Assembly (NCBI GenBank): GCA_035048485.1
Contig: CM068593.1
Span: 1,626,455-1,690,454, forward strand
From: Pteria penguin
Lineage: Eukaryota; Mollusca; Bivalvia; Pterioida; Pteriidae
Length of the DNA: 64,000 nt
Direction: 5' to 3'
Under the pieces are notes generated by a model. The model saw only the letters and a program-made list of their open reading frames with translations, made no database searches and was not told the origin of the DNA. Below, piece by piece: positions 23,634 to 34,017 of this stretch (the stretch's first letter is position 1; every line of letters starts with the position of its first letter). The translations under genes and the position numbers were made by a program.

Positions 23634-23753
23634 ATGTTTGGTGTTAACTGTTTTGAGGACGAACCCCACGATGCTGTTTCTGTAGTAAAATCTATTTATA
23701 AGCGGCCTGTCGGTGCCATAGATAAAATCAAAAAGTTCAGGTCTATACGCTGA
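23634..23753 (+). CDS. Predicted first coding exon of the TA-flanked transposon gene (unit 1)
   Basis: An ATG 140 bp inside the transposon end opens a 39-codon frame, MFGVNCFEDEPHDAVSVVKS then IYKRPVGAIDKIKKFRSIR, followed by a stop. The composition is protein-like and a CAG/GTCTAT donor-like site lies at 23740/23741, so the last codons may be intron. I do not recognise the family. In unit 2 the corresponding frame (28031-28147) carries three single-base losses, at GG, TTT and AA runs. The join to the next exon could not be settled, since the phase at this donor does not match the obvious acceptor at 24652. Confidence 0.5.
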   Translation: MFGVNCFEDEPHDAVSVVKSIYKRPVGAIDKIKKFRSIR

Positions 23754-24652
23754 ATCTTACGACATGAACCTGATATCAACTTTTAGAGCATGCTTTTCGC
23801 TTTAAGAAAAGTGCTGTGCAAAAGTTTTCCGAGTTTTCAATGATAGAGATATTGAGGATTAAATATAAAAAAAATTAGGGAAACCCTTTAAGTACGAACT
23901 TAAATGCTCCCGATAAAAATTAATTTCGTAACTGACAACATTTGCACATCACTTTTTATGAAGTACAATTCTTTCTTTTTCACGTGGTATAATTCACTTT
24001 TGATAGATTTTAGTGTATGGACCTGAACTTTTAGGTTATATATACTCCGTTCTTGAAATTTGATAATCGAATAGTAAATAAAGCGCTCAGAAGACTAACC
24101 AGAAGATTAGATCAAAGGGACGTAATCCACATCTTTTAATAGCGCAAAATTTAAAATTGAACGAGTTTAAAAGTTGATAATTTATTTTTCAATCAATCGA
24201 ATAATTTTTTTCTTTTTATTAAATGAAACACACAAATAAGATATAACTTGTTAATCAATCACCAATAATGAACCAAATACTATGACATCACATACATTAT
24301 GGCATCATCAACATGGCTGAAAATGAAGAATAACATGCAACAATGATAAAATCGTCTGCTGAAATCAACATAAAATCAACGTCTTAACATTTAATTCAAG
24401 AGAAGCCATGTAAAAACCATCAAAATGAATATTTGTAACTTTGCCAAAGTGATAATTTCAAGAGCAACTAAAGATAATAATATTGAAGATAGCCTTACAA
24501 ACTATCAACAGCAAAACCAGTGTATAACAACTGCATCAATACATCAAAGCGCTATCAAAATTATATGACTATCATGAACAAATACCCCAAAATGCACATA
24601 GGCTTTAATTGGTTTAGAAGAAGAGTGCTTCATATTCAATCTTATCTTACAG

Positions 24653-25026
24653 ATAACAAATATAAGAATTCTAACAAACACAGTGAAAAGCAAAATTTTG
24701 TGTCCAAATTTTCATTGCACTCACGGATGAATAGTTCTGAATCTGCAAAGCGTCAACACAAATTTTTTGACTGCTATCCATGTCAATCTACACATGTCAA
24801 TGAATCGTCTGATCACAAGTCAACAATTGCATCAGAACTAATTTCAAGAGCAGATGAGCCTGAGGTGTCAGATATTTCTGCCAACCAATCAGGTAGTGCG
24901 CGACAAAATTTACAAACCCTCTTTAGAATAACGACTACTGCAGTTTCGGAAAAATTCAATATAGAATTTACGGATGCTGTCTGTAATTTTTTTGATTTGG
25001 AAGTTGGAACCCAAAAAAGTTGGTGA
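24653..25026 (+). CDS. Unrecognised coding exon of the TA-flanked transposon (unit 1)
   Basis: A strong acceptor (TTCAATCTTATCTTACAG ending at 24652) precedes an open frame. It reads NKYKNSNKHSEKQNFVSKF, continues with KSTIASELISRADEPEVSD and LQTLFRITTTAVSEKFNIEF, and ends TDAVCNFFDLEVGTQKSW. The frame is open further upstream to 24520, but that part looks like intron. At the end, one extra A in the A-run at 25011-25016 would extend the frame into KKLVKQREIK, up to the point where the E element was inserted in the parental copy. The matching continuation appears after the nested E element (31121 onward). The protein is polar and charged with no catalytic motif I can name. Confidence 0.5.
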
Positions 25027-25043
25027 AGCAAAGAGAAATCAAA

Positions 25044-27891
25044 CAAGAGGCCCAAGTGGGCCTATATCGCTCACCTGAGTACCTAGATGATCAGTCATGC
25101 ATGAAGGAAGAATTCATTTATTTTTGCATTAATGTCACTAAGTCAACACAGATGCTGAAAATATGTCACATTTTATTTCAGGCTGGAATAAAAAACAACA
25201 CTTTTTTGCACTTCCACTCAGGTGATTTTGATATTAAGCATTTCCTTTGTCTCTGCAAGATGTCATTCAGGGCAACAAGTTAGTCTTTTTCTTTAGGTGG
25301 GGCCTTTTGTTGACTGATTTCAAGTCTGGGTCATGAACAACAATTGTTTCAAATATTGTCCAGATCTAACTTAAAATTGCCTTATTTAATATGTTGAGTG
25401 TTGAGAAACATCTAAAAACTTATTTAGATGTGTAAAGAAATGAAAAAAAATTTTTTGACCACAGCTGGATTTGAACCGCTACTCTCCATATTTCAATTAC
25501 CAAGTGGTATATGTACCATTGTGAGAACTGCTTTTTAGACATGGTGACATTATCTGTTAACCAATTCGGATGAAATTTACCATATTGATAGAGGACCTTT
25601 AGTACTTCATGTATTCCATGTTTCATTAAAATCTTTCATGCGGTATAACAGCAGAAGTGAAAAATGTGATTGAATTGTTCCTATACACCCTGATTTGGAA
25701 GTCTTAAAAAATTCATAGAAAATCCAAAAATTGAGATATTGACAAAATTCTTTCAAAGTAACAATCCTTTCCATAATTATGATCACAATAGTCCATAAGA
25801 AATCATCATTATCAATTAACTAGGAAATATGACACTTTTTTTTTGCATTGAATCACCAAGTCCAAAGAAATGTCGAAAAAAAAATTCTAAAATTTGATTT
25901 TGGAAGGGAACCAAAATGACAATACGTCTTCACTCATCCCTCTAGATCATTTCTATGCATTCTGTTTGTCTCTGTATACAGCCCGTATGAAAAAGAATAT
26001 TGTTAAAGGAGGGAACTCTTTTGTGACCTACTTTTGACTATGGTGGCGCCACCTGTAAAGAGGTCTGGACAAAAACAGCAGAATTTGAAGAGGATCATAA
26101 GTGACTTATTTCTACCAAGATTTATTAAAATCCTTCAAACAGTTTTGTAGAAAAAGTTGAAAATGTGAAAAATGGCCTCCCCCCCCCACCCACCCTTTTT
26201 TTTTGGAAGTCTTAAACGTAAAATTCCTAATTTCATATGTTGAGTGTTGAGAAACATCTAAAAACTTATTTAGATGTGTAAAAAAAAAAAAATAAAATTT
26301 TTGACCACAGCTGGATTTGAACTGCTACTCTCCATATTTCAATTACCAAGTGGTATATGTACCATTGTGAGACCTACTTTTTAGACATGGTGGCATTATC
26401 TGTTAACCAATTTGGATGAAATTTACCAAGTTGATAGTAGACTTTTAGTACTTCATGTATTCCATGTTTCATTAAAATCTTTCATGTGGTTTTATAGAAA
26501 AAGTTCCCCCTTTTTTCTGGAAGTCTTAAAAAATTCATAAAAAATCCAAAAATTGAGATAACGACAAAATTCTTTCACAATAATATTCCTTACCACAATT
26601 GTGATCAAAATAGTCATTAAGAAATCATCAATATCAATTAACTGAAAAACATGACACTTTTCTTCATTGAAATGACTAAGTCTAGAAACACATCAAAAAA
26701 GCGTAAATTTCTATTTGATGGATCTTAACCCCGAACACAATTTTTAATAACCCATCTTTATAGATTGTTGAAATGCAATTAGTTTCCCCATTTATGTACT
26801 GGTTCTGGAGAAGAAGATGTTTGAAGAGGGGTACCCTTTTGGGCACTTTTGGTCCCGCCCTGGATCCACCCCTGAGGGAATCTGGATCCCGAACACAAAC
26901 TTGGTAGAGGACCTTGAGTACTTACTTCCTAAGAGGTTTGATGAAATTCTGTGCAGCCAATCTGGAGAAGAAGTTGAAAATGTTTCAACCAATCAGAGCC
27001 AATGGCGGCCATCTTGGATCACGGACTAGCATAAAAAACACAAACTTGGTAGAGGACCTTGAGTACTTACTTCCTATGAAGTTTGGTGAAATTCTGTGCA
27101 GCTTTTCTGGAGGAAAAGTCGAAAATGTGTCAACCAATCAGAGCCAATGGCGGCCATCTTGGATCACGGATAGGCATAAAATACACCAACTTTGTAGAGG
27201 ACCTTGAGTACTTACTTCTTATGAAGTTTGGTGAAATTCTGTGCAGCGGTTCTGGAGGAGAAGTCGAAAATGTGTCAACCAATCAGAGCCAATGGCGGCC
27301 ATCTTGGATCACGGATCGGCATAAAAAACACAAACTTGGTAGAGGACCTTGAGTACTTACTTCCTATGAAGTTTGGTGAAATTCTGTGCAGCAGTTCTGG
27401 AGGAGAAGTCGAAAATGTGTCAACCAATCAGAGCCAATGGCGGCCATCTTGGATCACGGATTGGCATAAAAAACACAAACTTTGTAGAGGACCTTGAGTA
27501 CTTACTTCCTATGGAGTTTGGTGAAATTCTGTGCAGCAGTTCTGGAGGAGAAGTCGAAAATGTGTCAACCAATCAGAGCCAATGGCGGCCATCTTGGATT
27601 ACGGATCGGCAAAAAAAACACAAACTTGGTAGAGGACCTTGAGTACTTACTTCCTATGAAGTTTGGTGAAATTCTGTGCAGCAGTTCTGGAGGAGAAGTC
27701 GAAAATGTGTCAACCAATCAGAGCCAATGGCGGCCATCTTGGATCATGGATCGGCATTAAAAACACAAACTTTGTAGAGGACCTTGAGTACTTACTTCCT
27801 ATGGAGTTTAGTGAAATTCTGTGCAGCAGTTCTGGAGGAGAAGTCGAAAATGTGTCAACCAATCAGAGCCAATGGCGGCCATCTTGGATTA
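25044..27891 (+). mobile_element. E element, copy 4: left half of the element split by the transposon
   Basis: The 5' terminus, body and a seven-unit array are present. The sequence breaks at GGATTA (27886-27891), and the missing right half resumes at 37315 with TACGGATCGGC, the normal continuation of an array unit. The two halves together make one complete E element. Confidence 0.9.
26902..27891 (+). repeat. 145-bp tandem array in E copy 4 (seven units)
   Basis: Same unit as at 22795-23494. Neighbouring units alternate in small variants (for example CAAACTTTG against CAAACTTGG; ATGGAGTTT against ATGAAGTTT), consistent with expansion by two-unit steps. Frames within it are artefacts of the repeat. 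Confidence 0.93.
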
Positions 27892-28030
27892 CGCAGCGTA
27901 GTTAAGGCGCTCCATGACGTCATGTACGTAAATATGCTTGTTTAAACGAGCATATTTATAAATTTATTTTTCCTTCATCAAAATAATTTTTCCTTTAATC
28001 AAAAGTGTCTTGTGTGCGAGTATCGCGTCA

Positions 28031-28147
28031 ATGTTTGGTGTTAACTGTTTTGAGACGAACCCCACGATGCTGTTCTGTAGTAAAATCTATTTATAGCGGC
28101 CTGTCGGTGCCATAGATAAAATCAAAAAGTTCAGGTCTATACGCTGA
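28031..28147 (+). pseudogene. First exon of the transposon gene, unit 2 (frameshifted)
   Basis: Copy of 23634-23753 with three one-base losses (GAGGACG to GAGACG, TTTCTG to TTCTG, TATAAGCGG to TATAGCGG), so the frame breaks after MFGVNCFE. All three are in short homopolymers, so either decay or sequence error is possible. Confidence 0.5.
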
Positions 28148-29046
28148 ATCTTACGACATGAACCTGATATCAGCTTTTAGAGCATGCTTTTCCCTTTAAG
28201 AAAAGTGCTGTGCAAAAGTTTTCCGAGTTTTCAATGATAGAGATATTGAGGATTAAATATAAAAAAAATTAGGGAAACCCTTTAAGTACGAACTTAAATG
28301 CTCCCGATAAAATTAATTTCGTAACTGACAACATTTGCACATCACTATTTATGAAGTACAATTCTTTCTTTTTCACGTGGTATAATTCACTTTTGATAGA
28401 TTTTAGTGTATGGACCTGAACTTTTAGGTTATATATACTCCGTTCTTGAAATTTGATAATCGAATAGTAAATAAAGCGCTCAGAAGACTAACCAGAAGAT
28501 TAGATCAAAGGGACGTAATCCACATCTTTTAATAGCGCAAAATTTAAAATTGAACGAGTTTAAAAGTTGATAATTTATTTTTCAATCAATCGAATAACTT
28601 TTTTCTTTTTATTAAATGAAACACACAAATAAGATATAACTTGTTAATCAATCACCAATAATGAACCAAATACTATGACATCACATACATTATGGCATCA
28701 TCAACATGGCTGAAAATGAAGAATAACATGCAACAATGATAAAATCGTCTGCTGAAATCAACATAAAATCAACGTCTTAAACATTTAATTCAAGAGAAGC
28801 CATGTAAAAACCATCAAAAATGAATATTTGTAACTTTGCCAAAGTGATAATTTCAAGAGCAACTAAAGATAATAATATTGAAGATAGCCTTACAAACTAT
28901 CAACAGCAAAACCAGTGTATAACAACTGCATCAATACATCAAAGCGCTATCAAAATTATATGACTATCATGAACAAATACCCCAAAATGCACATAGGCTT
29001 TAATTGGTTTAGAAGAAGAGTGCTTCATATTCAATCTTATCTTACA

Positions 29047-29423
29047 GATAACAAATATAAGAATTCTAACAAACACAGTGAAAAGCAAAATTTTGTGTCC
29101 AAATTTTCATTGCACTCACGGATGAATAGTTCTGAATCTGCAAAGCGTCAACACAAATTTTTTTGACTGCTATCCATGTCAATCTACACATGTCAATGAA
29201 TCGTCCTGATCACAAGTCAACAATTGCATCAGAACTAATTTCAAGAGCAGATGAGCCTGAGGTGTCAGATATTTCTGCCAACCAATCAGGTAGTGCGCGA
29301 CAAAATTTACAAACCCTCTTTAGAATAACGACTACTGCAGTTTCGGAAAAATTCAATATAGAATTTACGGATGCTGTCTGTAATTTTTTTGATTTGGAAG
29401 TTGGAACCCAAAAAAGTTGGTGA
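29047..29423 (+). pseudogene. Second transposon exon, unit 2 (frameshifted)
   Basis: Copy of 24653-25026. One extra T in the T-run at 29157-29164 and one extra C near 29206 shift the frame out and back, giving two overlapping open pieces instead of one. The C-terminal part from about KSTIASELISRADEPEVSD on is unchanged. It ends where the nested E element begins at 29441. Confidence 0.5.
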
Positions 29424-29440
29424 AGCAAAGAGAAATCAAA

Positions 29441-31120
29441 CAAGAGGCCCAAGTGGGCCTATATCGCTCACCTGAGTACCTAGATGATCAGTCATGCAGG
29501 TAGGAAAAAACTCATTTATCTTTGCATTACTGTGACTATGTCAAAACTAATGTTGAAAATATGTCAAATTTTACTTCAGACCAGAATAAAAAACAACAAT
29601 TTTTTGCACATCTATTCAGGTGGTTTTGATATAAAGCATTTGCTTTGTTTCTGCAAGATGTGATTCAGGGCAACAAGTTAGTCATTTTCGTTAGGTGGGG
29701 CCTTTTGTTGACTGATTTCAAGTCTGGGCCATGAACAACACTTGTTTCAAATATTATCCACATCCAACTAAAAATGGCCTAATTTCATATGTTGAGTGAT
29801 GAAAAACATCTAAAAACTTATTTAGATGTGTAGAGAAATGAAAAAAGTTTTGATCACAGTTGGATTTGAACTGCTACTCTCCATATTTTAATTACCAAAT
29901 GGTATATGTACCACTATGAAACCTACTTTTTAGACAGGGTGGCATTATCTGTTGACCAATTTGGATGAAATGTACAAAATTCATAGAGGACCTATAGTAC
30001 TTCATATATACCATGTTTCATTAAAATCTTTCATGTGGTATAACAGCAGAAGTTAATGTGAAGAATTGTCCCTATACTCTCTTATTTGGAAATCTTATTA
30101 AATTCATAGAAAATCCAAAAATTGAGATATTGTCAAAATTCTTTCAATGTAACATTGCTTTCCATCATTATGATCACAATAGTCTATAAGAAATCATCAT
30201 TATCAATTAACTAGGAAATATGACAATTTTCTGCATTGAAATCACCAAGTCCAAACAAATGTCCACAAAAAATTTAAAAATTTGATTTTGGAAGGGAACC
30301 AAAATGACAATACGTCTTCACTCATCCCTCTAGATCATTTCTATGCATTCTGTTGTCTCTGTATACAGCTAATAAAAAGAAGAATATTGTTAAACGAGGG
30401 TACTCTTTTGTGACCTACTTTTGACTATGGTGGCACCACCTGTAGAGAGGTCTGGACAAAAACAGCAGAATTTGAAGGGGATCATAAGCAATTTATTTCT
30501 ACCAAGATTTATTAAAATCCTTCTAATACTTTTGCAGAAAAAGTTCAAAATGTGAAAAATGACCAACCCCCCCCCCTTTTTTTTTGGAAGTCTTAAAAAA
30601 TTCATAAAAACTCCAAAAATTGAGATATTGACAAAATTCTTTTACAATAATATTCCTTACCATAATTATGATCAAAATGGTCATTAAGAAATTATCAATT
30701 AACTGAAAAACATGACACTTTTCTGCATTGAAAATACCAAGTCCAGAAACACATCAAAAAAGCCTAAATTTCTATTTGACGGATCTTAACCCCGAACACA
30801 ATTTTTGATAACCCATCTTTAAAATTGTTGAAATGCAATTAGTTTCCCCATTTATGCACTGGTTCTGAAGAAGAAGATTTCTGAAGAGGGGTACCCTTTT
30901 GGGCACTTTTGACCCCACCCTGGATCCACCCCTTAAGGAATCTGAGTCCTGAACACGATTTTAGTAGGGGACCTTGAGCACATCATTTATACAAAGTTTG
31001 ATCCAAATCTGCAATGCAATTCCAGAGAAGTTGTTTAAAATGTGAAAAAGTTAACACGGACGGATGACGGACGCCACACTATCACTATAGCTCACTTGAA
31101 CCTTTGGCTCAGGTGAACTA
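29441..31120 (+). mobile_element. E element, copy 5 (complete, nested in the transposon)
   Basis: A full-length member without a 145-bp array. It begins CAAGAGGCCCAAGTGGGCCT and ATCGCTCACCTGAG, and ends with ACGGACGGATGACGGACGC and the hairpin GCTCACTTGA...TCAGGTGAACTA. Its 5' GCTCACCTGAG is the reverse complement of the distal arm of the 3' hairpin. No target duplication is evident. It interrupts an apparent coding frame (QREIK before, EHRKSREEFVKIVG after). A shared left tip with copies 3 and 4 is where the tandem duplication joined. Confidence 0.88.
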
Positions 31121-31127
31121 ATAAAAA

Positions 31128-31667
31128 AAGAACATAGAAAAAGTAGAGAAGAGTTCGTAAAAATTGTTGGGAAGGAGAGCGAGGTACAAAGGTTCCTTGA
31201 GTCCGGCAAATCCTATGCTGAATATGACCAAGATCGTCTGACAAATTTCTTTGAATCCACTCAATCTGCAAAAGAAAGAACTAAAATCAGAAAAAGAAAG
31301 GAGGCAAGTGGATTGATTAAAAAAAGGTCATGTTGGAAATTTACAAGCCTACAAAGTAAATGAAGAGTATGTAAAATACCTCAAGAAACTGGCACCTGGA
31401 ACCACAGCTAATCGGTCAAAACTTGCAAGTCAATTTGCATTACAGAAGACAAATGGCAAGTCTGTTAAAAATCCAGGTCAAGTCATGCGAGCTCTGGCAA
31501 GTCACCAAGGAATTAACACTGCCAAATTTTGCAAATCACATGTTAACACCAGAGTAAGACGAGCTAAACCACATCTAAAACATGGCTTTAAAACACCATT
31601 TCCTCCATCTGCAAAAGATATAAATTACAAGATTAAAAGAAAGCTTTCAAGTAAAGAAATTAAGTGA
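31128..31667 (+). pseudogene. Coding remnant of the TA-flanked transposon, after the nested E element
   Basis: Plus-strand reading from 31128 gives EHRKSREEFVKIVGKESEVQ, RFLESGKSYAEYDQDRLTNF and FESTQSAKERTKIRKRKEAS. After a one-base shift in the A-run near 31320 it continues as GNLQAYKVNEEYVKYLKKL, TANRSKLASQFALQKTNGKS, MRALASHQGINTAKFCKSH and PPSAKDINYKIKRKLSSKEIK, then a stop at 31665-31667. Thirty-odd open codons follow the stop (GEKIAPKIIATKQIHRLQNY). The run of about 180 protein-like residues across an A-run shift argues for a real coding exon now decayed or mis-sequenced. Lys-rich, probably helical, no motif that I can name. It may be a DNA-binding part of the transposon protein or a captured host exon. 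Confidence 0.55.
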
Positions 31668-31805
31668 GGAGAAAAAATTGCACCCAAAATAATTGCTACA
31701 AAACAAATTCACCGATTACAAAATTATGATGCTGTTGAAATTCATCAGATGTCATTTTTTTAAAACTCTTTGAAAATACTTGATTTGATTGTTTTTTTAC
31801 TCCTT

Positions 31806-32060
31806 TTTGTCACACCACGAATATTGCAGGTATATGATGACGGCATCTGACTGATGCAGGTTAGACAAATTTTGACCTTTGCAATGGACCCATCCAAAGC
31901 AGTGAGGGTTTTTTAAGGTGCCAAGTCTACTGCAACACAGGCATCTCTTTTTACTGTCTCATTTGAACGACAGACACCAGAATGACTACAGCAGGACTCA
32001 TACCTGCATCATCTGGGTCAGTAGCCGAGTGACCTACCACTGAGTCATGGCGTCTTCCAA
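31806..32060 (-). mobile_element. SINE-like element, minus strand (second SINE type)
   Basis: On the minus strand a tRNA-like head (GACTCAGTGGTAGGTCACTC with box A character, then GGTATGAGTCCTGC) leads to a body with GAGACAGTAAAAAGA, AACCTGCATCAGTCAGATG and GTGTGACAAAAAG. The body is related to the plus-strand SINEs but the head differs (CAGTGGTAG rather than CTAGTGGTATC), so this is a second subfamily. It is moderately diverged. Confidence 0.7.
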
Positions 32061-32532
32061 AATTTTTTGAAAGGTGGGTGACTGTGACTCACCTTCAAAC
32101 ATGAACAGATGATTTCTTTCCTCGTCTGTCTCTCCGTCATGTATTATTTTTACTGATACTACAACTTATGTGGACACTGACCACTCTACTTACTTCAATT
32201 TTTTTTGTGATTACTTTATCTTTTGTCTATCATCAGAGTCTATCAGCACTACTTTCATATATTTAATACTAAACTTATCTTCATTATATGTAAATCAATG
32301 CGTTTATGGGGAAACAATCGGTCTGACAGAACTCTGGAGTATTTCAACAGCACTGGATTAAAGACCAACTTAGTTCTACTTAAAATACAGGTTAAGCTGG
32401 GATTTGAATAATGAACCATGTAAAATTTTATTTTTTCATTATCACTATCTATCCTGTAATGTATAGGCCAGTATTGTACCATAATATATATTATTAACAA
32501 TAAGAATCACTTTAAGCATATAATAATAAGAA

Positions 32533-32797
32533 AGCCGGAGTGGCCTAGTGGTATCGCGTCGGACTCCTGATCAGGAGGCCGGGGTTCGAGTCCAGCTTTG
32601 GTCATGCCGGTGTCATGTCTTTCGGATGAGACAGTAAAAACCGAGGCCCCGTGTAGTGGTATGCATGGCACGTTAAAGATCCCTCACTGCTTCGGGTGGG
32701 TCCGTTGCAAAGGTCAAAATTTGTATGCCCCGCATCAGGCAGATGCCGTCACCATATAAGTGAAATATTCGTGGTGTGACGTAAAACAAAAATCAAT
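32533..32797 (+). mobile_element. tRNA-derived SINE, copy 2
   Basis: The head AGCCGGAGTGGCCTAGTGGT has box A, GGGTTCGAGTCC is box B, and the body carries GAGACAGTAAAAACCGAGG and CATCAGGCAGATGCCGTCAC. The flanking direct repeat ATAATAAGAA (32523-32532 and 32798-32807) defines its ends. It abuts the E element at 32808. Confidence 0.9.
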
Positions 32798-32807
32798 ATA
32801 ATAAGAA

Positions 32808-33483
32808 GAAGTGGCTCAAATGGGCCTATATTGCTCACCTGAGCACAAATTGCTTATTTTACAATAAAATGACAGCTCATTTCAGTAGAAAATTTGCTTT
32901 TTTTCTACAAGACTTTCTATAAAGTTTGGTGATATTTTGTGCAGTCGTTTTGGTTTTGAAGAAGTCCAAAATGTGTCAACCAATCAGAGCCAATGGCGGC
33001 CATCTTGGATTATGGATCGGCACAAAAAAAAAAACACAAACTTGGTAGAGGATCTTGAGTATTTACTTCCTATGAGGTTTGGTGAAATTCTGTGTAGCGG
33101 TTCTGGAGAAGTCGAAAATGTGTCAACCAATCAGAGCCAATGGTGGCCATCTTGGCCTACGGATGGGCACGAAAAACACAAACTTGGTAGAGGACCTTAA
33201 GTACTTACTTCCTATGAGGTTCGGTGGAATTCTGTGTAGCGGTTCTGGAGAAGAAGTTGAAAATGTGTCGACAAATCAGAGCTAATCGCAGCCATCTTGG
33301 ATTACGGATGGGCATGAAAAACACAAACTTGGTACAGGACCTTGAGTAATTACTTCCTATGAAGTTTGGTGAAATTCTGTGCAGCGGTTCTGGAGAAGAA
33401 GTCGAAAATGTAGAAAAGCTAACGACGGACAGACGACGATTGATCACAATAGCTCACTTGAGCCTTCAACTCAGGTGAGCTAA
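32808..33483 (+). mobile_element. E element, copy 6 (short, complete ends)
   Basis: 5' AAATGGGCCTATATTGCTCACCTGAG region, then almost at once three to four 145-bp units (TGTGTCAACCAATCAGAGCC, AATGGCGGCCATCTTGGAT), then GACGGACAGACGACGATTGA and the terminal hairpin GCTCACTTGAG...CTCAGGTGAGC with TAA. The non-repetitive body is absent, so this is an internally deleted form that keeps both termini. Confidence 0.88.
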
Positions 33484-33553
33484 AAAGCGTTGTTTATCTC
33501 AGAAACATATTAATGCATAGATAGATTGACAGACAACTGTTTAATGTACAGTA

Positions 33554-33783
33554 CAGTCCAGGTGGAACTTAATTTGCCCACTGGTCACAGTGGGCATTTT
33601 TAGAGTGGGCATTAAAAATGTCCACTGGACACAGTAGACATTCTTGTGAGAGCCAGTTGGAATTAACATACAGGTAACTGGACAGCTTGATAGCTCAGGT
33701 AAATGTCCACTCCTAATGCCCACTGAAATTTCAGGTGGACTGCCCAATGTGGACAATGGGCATTCAAAGTTCCACCCGGACTG
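33554..33783. mobile_element. Tc1/mariner-like MITE, 230 bp
   Basis: The ends are CAGTCCAGGTGGAACTT and, reversed, CAGTCCGGGTGGAACTT, followed inside by TGCCCACTG...CAGTGGGCA inverted motifs. TA flanks it on both sides (33552-33553 and 33784-33785). The left end of another copy is at 50245. No coding sequence; TA duplication and short size suggest a Tc1/mariner-type passenger. Confidence 0.82.
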
Positions 33784-33819
33784 TAGTGTATATAACAATA
33801 TATTAATGTAGATATTCAG

Positions 33820-34017
33820 ACAACAACTGATATCATCTTGGAGCTGCTTGGAGAGAACGATATTGTTAAAGACTATATGAAATACAGAAAGCTCCACAAG
33901 TCCAATTCAAGGGATAAGCTTTGTAAGGAGTCCCATGACAAGGCTTTAAGTAAAATTGAAATGGCACTGAGCAAAGTTCACAATAGTCTGAAAGAAGGAA
34001 AATCATCAAACTTTTAA
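33820..34017 (+). CDS. Predicted terminal coding exon inside the transposon
   Basis: After an acceptor-like ATATTCAG (33812-33819) a frame of 65 codons runs to TAA at 34015-34017. It reads TTTDIILELLGENDIVKDY, MKYRKLHKSNSRDKLCKES and HDKALSKIEMALSKVHNSLK, then EGKSSNF. It is charged and probably helical, with codon-like composition in an otherwise non-coding stretch. There is no Met early in the frame, so it needs splicing from an upstream exon, plausibly the coding remnant at 31128-31667 or one I missed. A possible poly(A) signal AATAAA is at 34643-34648. Function unknown. Confidence 0.45.
   Translation, partial: TTTDIILELLGENDIVKDYMKYRKLHKSNSRDKLCKESHDKALSKIEMALSKVHNSLKEGKSSNF

Larger units (their letters stand above)
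20963..25043 (+). repeat. Tandem duplication, unit 1
   Basis: The unit runs from the 5' end of an E element (CAAGAGGCCCAAGTGGGCC) through its 145-bp array (five units) and then through the left end of a DNA transposon to a point 20 bp past the end of a coding frame. Unit 2 at 25044-29440 repeats the whole of it with only scattered base changes and single-base length differences; the main difference is seven rather than five array units. The near identity implies a recent event. Confidence 0.93.
23495..25043 (+). mobile_element. Duplicated left end of the TA-flanked transposon
   Basis: It starts with the inverted-repeat terminus CGCAGCGTAGTTGAGGCGC and TCCATGACGTCATG and continues to the sequence before the nested E element. 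It is a copy of 27892-29440. The coding exons are in better condition here than in unit 2. Confidence 0.88.
25044..29440 (+). repeat. Tandem duplication, unit 2
   Basis: Repeats 20963-25043 end to end. It has seven 145-bp units instead of five (about 290 bp longer) plus a slightly longer stretch around 26173-26300. Position 29441 begins another E element, so the junction between units coincides with the first bases of an E element. Confidence 0.93.

Noticed and set aside
24813..25055. Minus-strand 80-residue frame opposite the transposon exon
   Set aside because: Mirror of the plus-strand frame; the splice acceptor and continuity beyond the nested E element support the plus strand.
33541..33897. 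118-residue minus-strand frame
   Set aside because: It reads through the MITE at 33554-33783 and opposite the predicted plus-strand exon; no motif.
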